Shown here in pieces: positions 24,449 to 33,121 of a stretch of 64,000 bases of DNA. This DNA comes from SCN-69-37 sp044507065 (GTDB taxonomy: Bacteria; Acidobacteriota; Vicinamibacteria; Vicinamibacterales; SCN-69-37). Both the position numbers and the translations under genes were made by a program. Under the pieces are notes generated by a model, which worked only from the letters and a program-made list of their open reading frames with translations, was not told the origin of the DNA and ran no database searches. Where the stretch lies: assembly GCA_044507065.1 (NCBI GenBank), contig JBIQJY010000005.1:45679-109678 (forward strand). Direction: 5' to 3'. Numbering within the stretch: position 1 is the first letter of the stretch; the number at the start of each line of letters is the position of its first letter.

Positions 24449-25123
24449 TCAGCGCACGATTGCCATAGCGAAGCCGTCGTACCCCTTGCTGCCCACAGTC
24501 TGCACGACGGTGGCCGACAGGCGCGGATGCGCCGCGAGGTCTTCGTTGAAGCGCCGCACGCCCTGCACGCTGGCGTCGGTGCTCGACGCGTCGGCCACGG
24601 CGCCGTCGCGCACGATGTTGTCCGCGATGATGAGGCTTCCGGGCCGCGCGAGATCCACAGCCCACCGCAGGTAGTCCGGATACGAGGGCTTGTCCGCGTC
24701 GATGAAGATCAGGTCGAAGGGCCCGCCGTGCTCCTGCACGAGCGCGGGCAGCGTCTCGCCGGCACGACCGACCCGCAGGTCCACGACATCCGACAATCCG
24801 GCACGCGTGATGTTGGCGCGGGCGACAGCCGCATGGTGCGCGTCGGCCTCGAGCGTGACGAGCCGACCGCCGGCCGGCAATGCGCGGGCGAGCCAGATCG
24901 TGCTGTACCCGGCGAGCGTACCGACCTCGAGAATCGATTGCGCGCCGATCGATCGCGCCAGGATCCAGAGCAGCCGTCCCTGGGACGGTGTGACGTGGAT
25001 GGACGGCAGGCCGGCCGCATCACTCGCGGCCAGCGCGGCTGTCAGGACGTCATCTGGCGGCTCGAACAGATCCGAGACGTAGCGATCGACGTCGACCCAG
25101 CGTGGCTCTGGCGGTCCGGCCAT
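24449..25123 (-). CDS. O-methyltransferase (CCoAOMT/COMT-like family)
   Basis: A 224-residue class I SAM methyltransferase of the metal-dependent family that includes catechol and caffeoyl-CoA O-methyltransferases. The SAM loop is ILEVGTLAGYSTIWLA; the metal/substrate motif is FDLIFIDADKPSYPDYLRWA followed by IIADN. Its ATG shares one base with the mnmA stop (TGATG), so it is translationally coupled to the tRNA thiolase. Some related enzymes (TrmR) methylate tRNA wobble uridine derivatives, so a tRNA substrate is worth considering here; this is inference. Confidence 0.88.
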   Translation of the reverse strand: MAGPPEPRWVDVDRYVSDLFEPPDDVLTAALAASDAAGLPSIHVTPSQGRLLWILARSIGAQSILEVGTLAGYSTIWLARALPAGGRLVTLEADAHHAAVARANITRAGLSDVVDLRVGRAGETLPALVQEHGGPFDLIFIDADKPSYPDYLRWAVDLARPGSLIIADNIVRDGAVADASSTDASVQGVRRFNEDLAAHPRLSATVVQTVGSKGYDGFAMAIVR

Positions 25124-26190
25124 CAGTCGATCCAGCCTCCGCCCACCACATCCTCGCCGTCGTAGAAGACCACGGCCTGTCCGGGCGTCACGGCCAGTTG
25201 CGGCACATCGAAGACGAGTGACGCCCTGTCCGGGCCGTCGGCGGCGACGACAGCCGGCGCGTCGGCGTGACGGTGGCGGATGCGCGCGGTCACGCGCCGC
25301 GGGCCGTCGGGGGGCGCACCCGCAATCCAGTTCACGGTCGACGCCGTCAATTCCCGGCGCCCCAGCTCCTCCTTCGACCCCACCACGACGCGGCGCTCTG
25401 CAGGCTCGAGACGCAGGACGTACATCGGCGTCGGCTTCGAGATGCCAAGGCCCTTGCGCTGGCCGACCGTGTAGCGGTGCAGTCCCCGGTGATGGCCGAC
25501 GAGGGTCCCGCCGCTGTCGACGATCTCACCGTCGAGCTCCGTGTCGGCCTCGAGGTGTCGTTCGACGAAGTCGCCCGTCTGCCCGTCCGGCACGAAGCAG
25601 ATTTCGTGGCTGTCGGGCTTGTCGGCAACCGACAGGCGCAGCCGCGCGGCCGCGGCACGCACGTCGGGCTTGGTGAGATGGCCGACCGGGAACAGCGCGT
25701 GCGCCAGCTGATCCTGCGTGAGGGCGAACAGGAAGTAGGACTGGTCCTTGTCGCGATCGACGCCGCGCAGCAGGCGGAACTGCCGGCGATCCTCGTCGAA
25801 GGCCACTCGCGCGTAGTGCCCGGTGGCCACGGCCGCGGCATCGAGCCCGGCGGCGCGCTCGACCAGGTGCGCGAACTTCAGCGTCGCGTTGCAGTGCACG
25901 CAGGGAATCGGCGTCCGTCCACTCGCGTACTCGTCGACGAAATTGCGAACCACGGTCTCGTTGAACTGTTCCTCGAAGTTCACGATGTAGTGGGGAATGC
26001 CCAGCGTCGTCGCGACGCGTCGCGCGTCGTAGAGGTCATCGAGGCTGCAGCACGACCCATACGACGGGCCGCCCTCGCGCTGGTCGTACAGCTGCATGGA
26101 CAGGCCGATGACCTCGTGGCCGGCTTCGACCAGTTGTGCGGCGGCGACCGAGGAATCGACGCCGCCCGACATCGCCACGACGACCCGCAT
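25123..26190 (-). CDS. mnmA: tRNA-specific 2-thiouridylase MnmA
   Basis: A 355-residue ATP-dependent enzyme installing s2U34 on tRNA-Lys, -Glu and -Gln. The PP-loop is AMSGGVDSSVAA; the catalytic cysteines are in TPIPCVHCNATLKF and SHEICFVPDG; KDQSYFLFALTQDQ is the tRNA-binding signature. The start ATG 26190 lies 2 nt after the stop of the cysteine desulfurase gene, which would supply the sulfur directly. A likely Cys-rich loop (GSCCSLDDLYDARR) is typical of the non-enteric form. Confidence 0.96.
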   Translation of the reverse strand: MRVVVAMSGGVDSSVAAAQLVEAGHEVIGLSMQLYDQREGGPSYGSCCSLDDLYDARRVATTLGIPHYIVNFEEQFNETVVRNFVDEYASGRTPIPCVHCNATLKFAHLVERAAGLDAAAVATGHYARVAFDEDRRQFRLLRGVDRDKDQSYFLFALTQDQLAHALFPVGHLTKPDVRAAAARLRLSVADKPDSHEICFVPDGQTGDFVERHLEADTELDGEIVDSGGTLVGHHRGLHRYTVGQRKGLGISKPTPMYVLRLEPAERRVVVGSKEELGRRELTASTVNWIAGAPPDGPRRVTARIRHRHADAPAVVAADGPDRASLVFDVPQLAVTPGQAVVFYDGEDVVGGGWID

Positions 26191-26192
26191 GG

Positions 26193-27356
26193 CTAGCGTG
26201 CGGTGGCCGCCGGGCGGCCGAGCTGGCGCAGGCGGCTCACGAGGCGGGGCAGGGCGCCGACGACGAACTCGATCTCGTCGGCAGTCGTGGTCGGCCCGAG
26301 CGAGAAGCGCAGGGAGTTGCGGGCGCGGGCATTGGGCAGGCCCATCGCCTTGAGCACGTGCGACGGCTCGAGCGAGCCCGACGAACACGCCGATCCGGTC
26401 GAGATGGCCACGCCCTCGAGATCGAGGGCGATGAGCAGCGATTCGGCCTCGATGGCCTCGAACGAGATATTGGTGGTGTTGGGGACGCGGCGGGCGGGAT
26501 CGCCGTTGACGACCGTGCCCGGCACGTTCGCGAGGATGCCGGCCTCGAGCGTGTCGCGCAGCGCCGCCAGATCGCCCGCGGCCGTCAGCTTGCCGGCGAC
26601 GATCCGCGCGGCGTGGCCGAGCCCGACCAGGGCCGGGACGTTCTCGGTGCCCGCGCGCCGGCCGCGCTCCTGACGTCCGCCGGTGAGGTAGGGCAGCAGC
26701 CGTACACCACGCCGGACCCACAGCGCGCCGGTGCCCTTCGGGCCGCCGAACTTGTGGCCGGCAATCGACAGCAGGTCGACACCGAGGTCCCGGGCGTTGA
26801 CGGGAATCTTCCCGGCCGACTGCACGGCGTCGGTATGGAACAGGGCGCCCTGGGCGCGGGCGATGGCGGCCAGTTCGGCCACCGGCTGCACCGTGCCAAT
26901 CTCGTTGTTGGCGTGCATGATCGACACGAGCGCCGTGTCGGGTCGCATCGCGGCGCTCAGGTCGTCCGGGTCGACGACGCCCGACGAGCCTACCGGGAGC
27001 AGGGTCGTGTCCCAGCCGCGGCGGGCGAGGGCGCGAAATGTGTTCAGGACGGCTTCGTGCTCGATCGTGGACGTGATCAGGTGTCGTCGGCCGGCCGGTT
27101 CGAGCGCCTCGGCGGCGCCACGGATGGCCAGGTTGTCGCTTTCGGTCCCGCCGGCGGTGAATACCACCTCGCTGGCTTCGGCCCCGAGCAGGCCCGCGAC
27201 GGCCGTCCGGGCCGCGTCGAGTTCCGCCTTGGCGTGCTGTCCGAAACTGTGGACCGAGGAGGCATTGCCGGTGGTCTCGGACATCGCCCGTGCGACAGCC
27301 GCCACGACCTCGGGCAGCGGTGGCGCCGTTGCGTTGTAGTCGAGATAAATCCGCAC
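26193..27356 (-). CDS. Cysteine desulfurase (NifS/IscS/YrvO-like)
   Basis: A 387-residue PLP enzyme releasing sulfur from cysteine. The PLP-Lys region is LSIAGHKFGGPKGTGALW, and the sulfur-carrying Cys loop is STGSACSSGSLEPSHVL. It starts at GTG 27356 (VRIYLDYNATAPP), with a -10-like TACCAT (27363-27368) ending 6 nt before it. The gene order desulfurase-mnmA resembles the dedicated yrvO-mnmA pair of Bacillus, suggesting sulfur delivery to MnmA rather than general Fe-S assembly. Confidence 0.94.
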   Translation of the reverse strand: MRIYLDYNATAPPLPEVVAAVARAMSETTGNASSVHSFGQHAKAELDAARTAVAGLLGAEASEVVFTAGGTESDNLAIRGAAEALEPAGRRHLITSTIEHEAVLNTFRALARRGWDTTLLPVGSSGVVDPDDLSAAMRPDTALVSIMHANNEIGTVQPVAELAAIARAQGALFHTDAVQSAGKIPVNARDLGVDLLSIAGHKFGGPKGTGALWVRRGVRLLPYLTGGRQERGRRAGTENVPALVGLGHAARIVAGKLTAAGDLAALRDTLEAGILANVPGTVVNGDPARRVPNTTNISFEAIEAESLLIALDLEGVAISTGSACSSGSLEPSHVLKAMGLPNARARNSLRFSLGPTTTADEIEFVVGALPRLVSRLRQLGRPAATAR

Positions 27357-27493
27357 GTGGTCATGGTAGCATTGCGGCTTGGCCGCAGCCGGGCGGCCCC
27401 TCCGCCGCGTCCGAATCGGGCGTGGCCGCAGCCCGGGCGGTCGATGACAAATCCGGTAAGTACCCTCCCTGACTTGCCGATATAGGGAAAGAC

Positions 27494-27523
27494 TCGACAG
27501 TGGGACGGTGCCTGTCTGATACT
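27494..27523 (+). promoter_or_regulatory. Candidate sigma-70 promoter for the bactofilin gene
   Basis: TCGACA (27494-27499, 5/6 to TTGACA), 18-bp spacer, GATACT (27518-27523, in TCTGATACT). It lies in the divergent region between the desulfurase and bactofilin, about 80 nt before the bactofilin ATG. Confidence 0.4.
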
Positions 27524-27604
27524 GGCGCGTCCCCGACTCCGCCCAGCCGGCCGGGTTCTTCCGATTCGGCTGCCTCCAGGAGTTTTTCGACTTGGAGATC
27601 ACTC

Positions 27605-28132
27605 ATGTGGAAGCGTGACGAGGCCGTCCGACCGCCTCAACCAGCAGTAGGCAACGCACCCGTAACACCCAACCCCCAGGAGTCGGCCGCTGTCCGACCC
27701 GACGCGCCACGGCATCAGGAGAAGGGCACCGTGAACATTGGGAAAAGCGTAATCATCAAGGGCGACCTGACCGGCAGCGAGGACCTGACGATCGAGGGGC
27801 AGGTAGAGGGCAAGATCGAGCTCCGCCAGAACATCCTCACGATTGGCGCCAACGGCAAGATCAAGGCGCAGATCTTCGCGAAGGTGGTCATCGTCCAGGG
27901 CGAGGTGCAGGGCAACATCACGGCGACCGAGCGCATCGACATCCGCGACAACGGGTCGGTCGACGGCGATCTGTCGTCGCCGCGCATCGCGATTGCCGAC
28001 GGCGCGCACTTCCGCGGCAGCATCGACATGCAGCGCCAGCCCGGCAAGGCAGCCGGTGATGCGAAGGCTGCCGACGTGAAGACGCCCGTGGCTGCGGCCG
28101 CGGCGCCGACGCCCGCCGTCACCATCAAGTAG
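27605..28132 (+). CDS. Bactofilin
   Basis: A 175-residue cytoskeletal beta-helix protein. The central ~100 residues repeat the bactofilin pattern (IGKSVIIKGDLTGSEDLTIE, GQVEGKI, GANGKIKAQIFAKVVIVQGE, VQGNITATERIDIRDNGSVD, GDLSSPRIAIADGAHFRGSI), between a disordered Pro-rich N-terminus and an Ala-rich tail. GGAG lies 7 nt before the ATG. Bactofilins polymerise and scaffold cell-shape or polarity proteins; the two following genes may be functionally linked but this is not shown. Confidence 0.92.
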   Translation: MWKRDEAVRPPQPAVGNAPVTPNPQESAAVRPDAPRHQEKGTVNIGKSVIIKGDLTGSEDLTIEGQVEGKIELRQNILTIGANGKIKAQIFAKVVIVQGEVQGNITATERIDIRDNGSVDGDLSSPRIAIADGAHFRGSIDMQRQPGKAAGDAKAADVKTPVAAAAAPTPAVTIK

Positions 28133-28184
28133 GACTCGTCGCGCGCGCGGGCGCCGGAGCGGCCCGCGGGCGAGAGAGGCGCAC

Positions 28185-28832
28185 GTGGCTTCGTTGTTCC
28201 CCTGGGGAGGGCGGAAGAGTTCGCCCTCTTCTTCTTCGTCGGCCGTCATCGACACGGCATCCGAGCCGGTGGCAGTCTCGAAAGTGCTGCCCAAGGTCCT
28301 CGCGTCGCTGTCGAACGTCGAATCGCCGGCCATCATGGACCTCGGGCCGGTCGTCGGCAAGAACATCTCGTTCTTCGGCGAAGAGCTGGCGTGCCGGATC
28401 TTCGTCGAAGACCTGTACTCGGTCGTCGAGAGCCACGCGGCGGCGGGTACGCGCGAGTCGCTGGCCGACGCGCTCGCGGCCCGCATGACGCGCGAGCCCG
28501 GGTCGATCGATGGCGTGTTCTGCTGGGACCTGTTCGACTACCTCGACAAGAACAGTTCGAAAGTGCTTGCCGAGGCCCTCGTGCGTGTCGTCAGGCCGGG
28601 CGGCATCGTGTACGCGTTCTTCGGCTCGAAGAACGAGCCGCTCACGCACTATTCGCATTTCATCGTCGAAGCCCGGGACCGGCTGCGCCTGCGCGCCAAG
28701 CCGGCCACGCCGACGCCCCGCAACGTGCTGGTGACGCGCGACGTCAACCGTATGTTCGAGGGGCTGGTTGTGTCAGAATCGGTGCTGCTCAAGAGCAACG
28801 CGCGAGAGACTCTGTTTCGCAAATCCACCTGA
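28185..28832 (+). CDS. Methyltransferase-like protein (class I SAM fold), unknown
   Basis: A 215-residue protein starting at GTG after a GAGAGAGG ribosome-binding site. The first ~30 residues are Ser-rich and disordered. The segment SIDGVFCWDLFDYLDKNSSK followed by LAEALVRVVRPGGIVYAFFG matches the post-motif region of class I methyltransferases, but the N-terminal SAM glycine loop is degenerate (MDLGPVVGKNISFFG). It may bind SAM weakly or be a structural relative. It sits between bactofilin and a SAM hydrolase. Confidence 0.65.
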   Translation: MASLFPWGGRKSSPSSSSSAVIDTASEPVAVSKVLPKVLASLSNVESPAIMDLGPVVGKNISFFGEELACRIFVEDLYSVVESHAAAGTRESLADALAARMTREPGSIDGVFCWDLFDYLDKNSSKVLAEALVRVVRPGGIVYAFFGSKNEPLTHYSHFIVEARDRLRLRAKPATPTPRNVLVTRDVNRMFEGLVVSESVLLKSNARETLFRKST

Positions 28833-28898
28833 CGCGGCTGGTCCGCGTATCCGTGCGACGGGACGAGTCGAACGCGATCGAGATCGCGGACGCTTTCC

Positions 28899-29693
28899 AT
28901 GGCCAAGGCTCCCATCGCACTCCTCAGTGACTTCGGCACGCGCGACCACTACGTCGGCGTGATGAAGGGTGTCATGCTCGGCATCAATCCCGAGGTGACC
29001 TTCGTCGACCTGTCGCACGACGTGCCGCCGCACGACATTGCCGCGGCCGCGCACGAACTGGCCTCCACCTATCGCTACTTTCCCGCGGGCACGATCTTCC
29101 TCGTCGTCATCGATCCCGGTGTCGGATCGGCACGGCGCGGCATTGCCGCCGAGGCTGGCGACTGGAAGTTCGTGGCGCCCGACAACGGCGTGCTCACAGG
29201 CGTGTTCCAGGAAGCGGTGCCCCGCAAGGTCGTGGAGCTGACCGAACGACGCTACGCTCGCCCCACGGTCAGCCGCACGTTCGAGGGGCGCGATCGGTTT
29301 GCCCCGGCGGCGGCATGGTTGTCGAAGGGCGTGCACCTCGCGGCGCTGGGGCGTCCGGTCGCCGACTACACCCTGCTGGATCTCGCGGCACCCCGAGTGG
29401 AGGAGACGCGGCTGGTCGGCGTGGTGACGCGCATCGATCGATTCGGCAACGTCATCACCAACCTCGACCGCAAGTCGTGCGAGCGGCTCACCGAGGGCGT
29501 CGGGGTGCTGCACCTCACGGTCGATGGGCACAACATCGCGCGCATCGTCTCGACCTACGGCGATATCGGCCCGGACGAGGTTGCCGCGCTCTTCGGCAGT
29601 ACGGACCATCTCGAGTGCGCCATGCGTGCCCAGAGTGCCGCCGACCGACTGGGTGTCGACATCGGTGCCGAGGTCGAACTCGTCCGCGTGTAG
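28899..29693 (+). CDS. S-adenosyl-L-methionine hydrolase (SAM hydroxide adenosyltransferase, DUF62)
   Basis: A 264-residue enzyme of the family that splits SAM to adenosine and methionine. N-terminal signature LLSDFGTRDHYVGVMKGVML, then DLSHDVPPHDI, VIDPGVGSARRGIA with Asp and Arg seven residues apart, and FVAPDNGVLTGVF. The motif usually written TFHGRDxFAPxAA reads TFEGRDRFAPAAA here, with Glu where family members usually have His. Downstream strands DRFGNVITNLD and YGDIGPDEVAALFGS are typical. Confidence 0.88.
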   Translation: MAKAPIALLSDFGTRDHYVGVMKGVMLGINPEVTFVDLSHDVPPHDIAAAAHELASTYRYFPAGTIFLVVIDPGVGSARRGIAAEAGDWKFVAPDNGVLTGVFQEAVPRKVVELTERRYARPTVSRTFEGRDRFAPAAAWLSKGVHLAALGRPVADYTLLDLAAPRVEETRLVGVVTRIDRFGNVITNLDRKSCERLTEGVGVLHLTVDGHNIARIVSTYGDIGPDEVAALFGSTDHLECAMRAQSAADRLGVDIGAEVELVRV

Positions 29694-29729
29694 GCGGCCG
29701 GCGCCGCTCGCGCCGGGCCCGTGCCACCC

Positions 29730-30380
29730 ATGAACGACCCCGCGCGCGACACGCTCCGATCGATGCACGTGGACCCGGAGGCCTGCACGGCGGAGGCACT
29801 GCGTGCAGCCGCCGACTGGCTGCGCGCCGGCGGCATCGTGGCGTTTCCCACCGACACCTATTACGGCCTGGCCGTCGATCCGGAGTCCCACGACGCCGTG
29901 CGCCTCCTGTTCGAGATCAAGGGGCGCGATGCGGGCATGGCGATGCCGCTCGTCGCCGCCTCCGAATCACAGGTGCGCGAGGCCATCGGCCTGCCGGACG
30001 GGCCCTCGACGCGGCTTGCCGCGCGCTTCTGGCCCGGCCCGCTGTCGCTCGTGCTGGATGCGCCGCCCTCCATTGCGCCGGCCGTCACCGGCGGGCGCGC
30101 GACCGTGGCGGTCCGCGTCCCGGCACATCGGGTGGCGCGCGCGCTGCCGGCCGCCTTCGGCCGCCCGGTCACCGCCACCAGCGCGAACCTCAGCGGCATG
30201 CCGCCAGCCGACAGGGCTGCGGCCATCGGCGCGATCGCGAATCACCCACGCGTCCTGGTCATCGATGGCGGCGTGACGCCTGGTGGCGCGCCCTCGACGA
30301 TCGTCGATGCCCGCGGCGCTGCGCCCGTGTGCGTCCGTGCGGGCGCGATCGATTGGGACCGCGTGCTAACATCGCGATAA
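29730..30380 (+). CDS. L-threonylcarbamoyladenylate synthase (Sua5/YciO/YrdC family)
   Basis: A ~216-residue protein making threonylcarbamoyl-AMP for t6A37 of tRNA. Motifs include GGIVAFPTDTYYGLAVDP, FEIKGRD (KxR-type), RFWPGPLSLVL, VAVRVPAHRVARAL and VTATSANLSGMPPAD. It lacks the Sua5 C-terminal domain, so it is YrdC-like in size. Start uncertain: GTG 29721, ATG 29730 and ATG 29763 are all in frame. KGRD instead of the common KxRP is a mild deviation shared with YciO-type members. Confidence 0.85.
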   Translation: MNDPARDTLRSMHVDPEACTAEALRAAADWLRAGGIVAFPTDTYYGLAVDPESHDAVRLLFEIKGRDAGMAMPLVAASESQVREAIGLPDGPSTRLAARFWPGPLSLVLDAPPSIAPAVTGGRATVAVRVPAHRVARALPAAFGRPVTATSANLSGMPPADRAAAIGAIANHPRVLVIDGGVTPGGAPSTIVDARGAAPVCVRAGAIDWDRVLTSR

Positions 30381-30392
30381 AGGTTCTGAAGC

Positions 30393-31685
30393 ATGTCCCG
30401 AACGAGTACGTCCGTGAACGACGGACGACGCGAGCGAGCGGCGCTGGTGCGGCTCGTCACGCGGGCGTCACGCGCGATCGATCCCGACACAGCGCTCGAT
30501 GAACTCGAAGGCCTCGCGCGCGCGGCCGGCGCCGACGTCGTCCTGCGCCTGACGCAGGACCGCGAGCAGGCCGATGCGGCCACGCTCATCGGCCGCGGAA
30601 AGGCCGAGACGCTGGCGGCTGGCGTGGCCGAACTCGACGTCGACCTGGTGATCGTCGACAACGAGCTGACGCCGGCGCAGACGCGCAATCTCGAGCGCGC
30701 CGTCGGCTGCCGTGTCATCGACCGCACCGCGCTGATTCTCGACATCTTCGCGCGGCGCGCGCGGACGCGGGAAGGTCAGCTGCAGGTGGAACTCGCGCAG
30801 CTCGAGTACCTGTTGCCGAGGCTCGTCGGGTCGAGCGAAGCGCTGTCGCGGCTGGGCGGCGGGATTGGCACGCGGGGCCCGGGTGAAACCAAGCTCGAGA
30901 CCGATCGCCGGCGCATCCGCCAGCGGATTGCCGCGCTGCGTTCGGACATCGCCGTCGTGCAGCGCCGCCGCAGTCACGTCCGCGCGCGCAGGCGCCGGTC
31001 CGACGTGCCCGTCGTGGCGCTCGTCGGCTACACCAACGCGGGCAAGACCACGCTGTTCAACCGGCTCACCGGTTCGGAGGCCGTGGCCTCCGACGCGCTC
31101 TTCGTCACGCTCGATCCGTTGATGCGCCGCGTGAAGCTGCCCGACGCGCGCCAGATTGTGCTGGCCGACACCGTGGGATTCATCGAGCGGCTGCCGCATC
31201 AGCTGGTCGCCGCCTTTCACGCGACGCTCGAAGAGGTCGCCGCCGCCGATCTGCTGATCCACGTGGTCGACGCGTCGGCACCGGACCGTGATCGCCACGA
31301 GGCGGCCGTCACGAGCGTGCTGGCCGACGTCGACGCGGCGGACGTGCCGATCCTGACCGTCTACAACAAGATCGATCGGATCGGTGATCCCGAATGCGAG
31401 GCACTGCGGCTGGGCAGGCCCGGCGCACTCCTCGTGTCGGCGCGCGAGGGCTTCGGGCGACAGGCGCTGCTCGATGCCATCACGGCCCGGCTGGCCATGG
31501 ACGACGCGCACGTGACGCTGGCCTTCGATCGCTCGAACGAGGCCGACCGTCGCATGCTCGCCGACGTCTATCGCCACGGGCGCGTGGTCAGTCACGTCGA
31601 CGACGATGACGATCACGTCGAGATCGAGGCGGAGATTCCGCGGCGGTTGCTCGCACGATTTTCGAGGACGACAGGGACGTTATGA
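30393..31685 (+). CDS. hflX: Ribosome-associated GTPase HflX
   Basis: A 430-residue GTPase that splits stalled 70S ribosomes in related bacteria. The N-terminal domain carries DADLVIVDNELTPAQ-like sequence (LDVDLVIVDNELTPAQTRN), then a glycine-rich linker (LGGGIGTRGPGETKLETDRR), and the G domain: G1 GYTNAGKTTLFNRLTGS (about residue 212), G3 LADTVGF and G4 TVYNKIDR. The stop overlaps the next start by 4 nt (ATGA). Confidence 0.95.
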   Translation: MSRTSTSVNDGRRERAALVRLVTRASRAIDPDTALDELEGLARAAGADVVLRLTQDREQADAATLIGRGKAETLAAGVAELDVDLVIVDNELTPAQTRNLERAVGCRVIDRTALILDIFARRARTREGQLQVELAQLEYLLPRLVGSSEALSRLGGGIGTRGPGETKLETDRRRIRQRIAALRSDIAVVQRRRSHVRARRRRSDVPVVALVGYTNAGKTTLFNRLTGSEAVASDALFVTLDPLMRRVKLPDARQIVLADTVGFIERLPHQLVAAFHATLEEVAAADLLIHVVDASAPDRDRHEAAVTSVLADVDAADVPILTVYNKIDRIGDPECEALRLGRPGALLVSAREGFGRQALLDAITARLAMDDAHVTLAFDRSNEADRRMLADVYRHGRVVSHVDDDDDHVEIEAEIPRRLLARFSRTTGTL

Positions 31686-33052
31686 AGGGATTCACGCTGC
31701 GGGCCGTGCCCGTGCTGGCGGCCGCGCTTGTGGTCGGGGCCTGTGCGTCGGCGCCGCCGGCCTCGTCGGTCGGTACGCCGGCCGCGCCCCGATTTGCCGA
31801 GTATCCCACGCCGGAAATTCCCGCGAGCCTCGTTGTCTCCGACGCGGTCCGCGCACGGCACGTCGAGGCCTGGAACGCCCTCCAGGCGGGTGACCTGCGG
31901 GCGGCCTCGCGCGGGTTCGACACCGTGCTGAAGCAGGCCCCCGATCTGTATCCGGCCCAGGCGGCTCTCGGCTTCGTCTATCTCGCCGACGCGCAGTACG
32001 AACAGGCGCAGCCCTGGTTTGCGGCCGCACTGGCGGCCGACGACACATATCTGCCGGCCTGGATCGGCCAGGCGGACGCCCTGCTGGGGCTCGGGCGGGA
32101 CGCCGAGGCCATCGGGTCGATGGAGCGCGTCCTCGCGCTCGACCCCCAGCGCGACCTCGTGCGGACGAGGCTCGAGCTGGTGCGCTTCCGTTCGACCCAG
32201 TCGCTCATCGATGCCGGTCGTCAGGCGCGCGAGGCACGGCAGTACGACGAGGCCGTGCGGAACTTCGACCAGGCGCTGGCCCTGTCGCCGCAGAGCACGA
32301 TGATTCTGCGGGAGCTCACGCAGGTGCAGATGTCGGCCGGGCAGCTCGAATCGGCCGAGCGCTACGCGCGCCGGATGATTGCCATCGATCCCCGCGACGG
32401 GCAGGCGCAGGCGCTGCTCGGAGACGTGCTCGAGGCGCGCGGCCAGTACGCCGACGCGTCAGAGGCGTATGCACGGGCTGATGCGCTCGATCCGAACCCG
32501 GAGTGGACGACGCGGACGCGGGAGCTGCGCGAGCGCGCCGAAATCGCCGCGCTGCCGCCCGAGTTCGGGCGGATTGCGACGGCGCCCACCGTCACCCGCG
32601 CTGATGTGGCCGCCCTGGTGGGCATCCAGTTGCGGGATCTCATCGAGAGCGCTCCGGCGCGGGCGACATCGGTCGCCACCGACGTCCGGGACCACTGGGC
32701 GGCGCCGTGGATTCTCGGGGTGACCCGGGCAGGGGCGATGACGACGTATCCGAATCACACGTTCCAGCCGGCGACGCTCGTGCGCCGCGGCGACCTCGCC
32801 GTCGTCGTGGCCGAGCTCGTGCGGCTGGCGGCCGACGATAATGCCCGCATCGACCTGGCCGGCTGGCGGGCCGCCCGCCCGACACTTGCCGACGTGGCCC
32901 TCGCCAACGTCTTCTATCTGCCGGCGTCGCTGGCCGTGGCCTCCGGCGCGATGACGACCGACAGCCAGGGCCGGTTCAATCCCACCGCGAACGCCACCGG
33001 CGCCGACCTGAACGCGGCCGTCGAGCGCATCGGACAGTTGATCGGCCGCTGA
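31682..33052 (+). CDS. TPR lipoprotein with C-terminal SLH-like domains
   Basis: A 456-residue lipoprotein (signal ending VVGAC, Cys about residue 20). Residues ~55-290 are tandem tetratricopeptide repeats (AWNALQAGDLRAASRGFDTV, AQYEQAQPWFAAALAADDTY, QYDEAVRNFDQALALSPQST). Residues ~330-456 carry SLH-like modules: TDVRDHWAAPWILGVTRAGA followed by MTTYPNHTFQPA, and a second ending MTTDSQGRFNPTA. SLH domains in diderms can bind peptidoglycan-linked polymers, so it may bridge membrane and wall. It overlaps hflX by 4 nt. Confidence 0.85.
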   Translation: MKGFTLRAVPVLAAALVVGACASAPPASSVGTPAAPRFAEYPTPEIPASLVVSDAVRARHVEAWNALQAGDLRAASRGFDTVLKQAPDLYPAQAALGFVYLADAQYEQAQPWFAAALAADDTYLPAWIGQADALLGLGRDAEAIGSMERVLALDPQRDLVRTRLELVRFRSTQSLIDAGRQAREARQYDEAVRNFDQALALSPQSTMILRELTQVQMSAGQLESAERYARRMIAIDPRDGQAQALLGDVLEARGQYADASEAYARADALDPNPEWTTRTRELRERAEIAALPPEFGRIATAPTVTRADVAALVGIQLRDLIESAPARATSVATDVRDHWAAPWILGVTRAGAMTTYPNHTFQPATLVRRGDLAVVVAELVRLAADDNARIDLAGWRAARPTLADVALANVFYLPASLAVASGAMTTDSQGRFNPTANATGADLNAAVERIGQLIGR

Positions 33053-33121
33053 CGGTCGCTCGCGCACCGCCGACCGCCGGCCGGCACCTGCGCGTCGCGC
33101 GCGTCCACTACAATTGACCGC

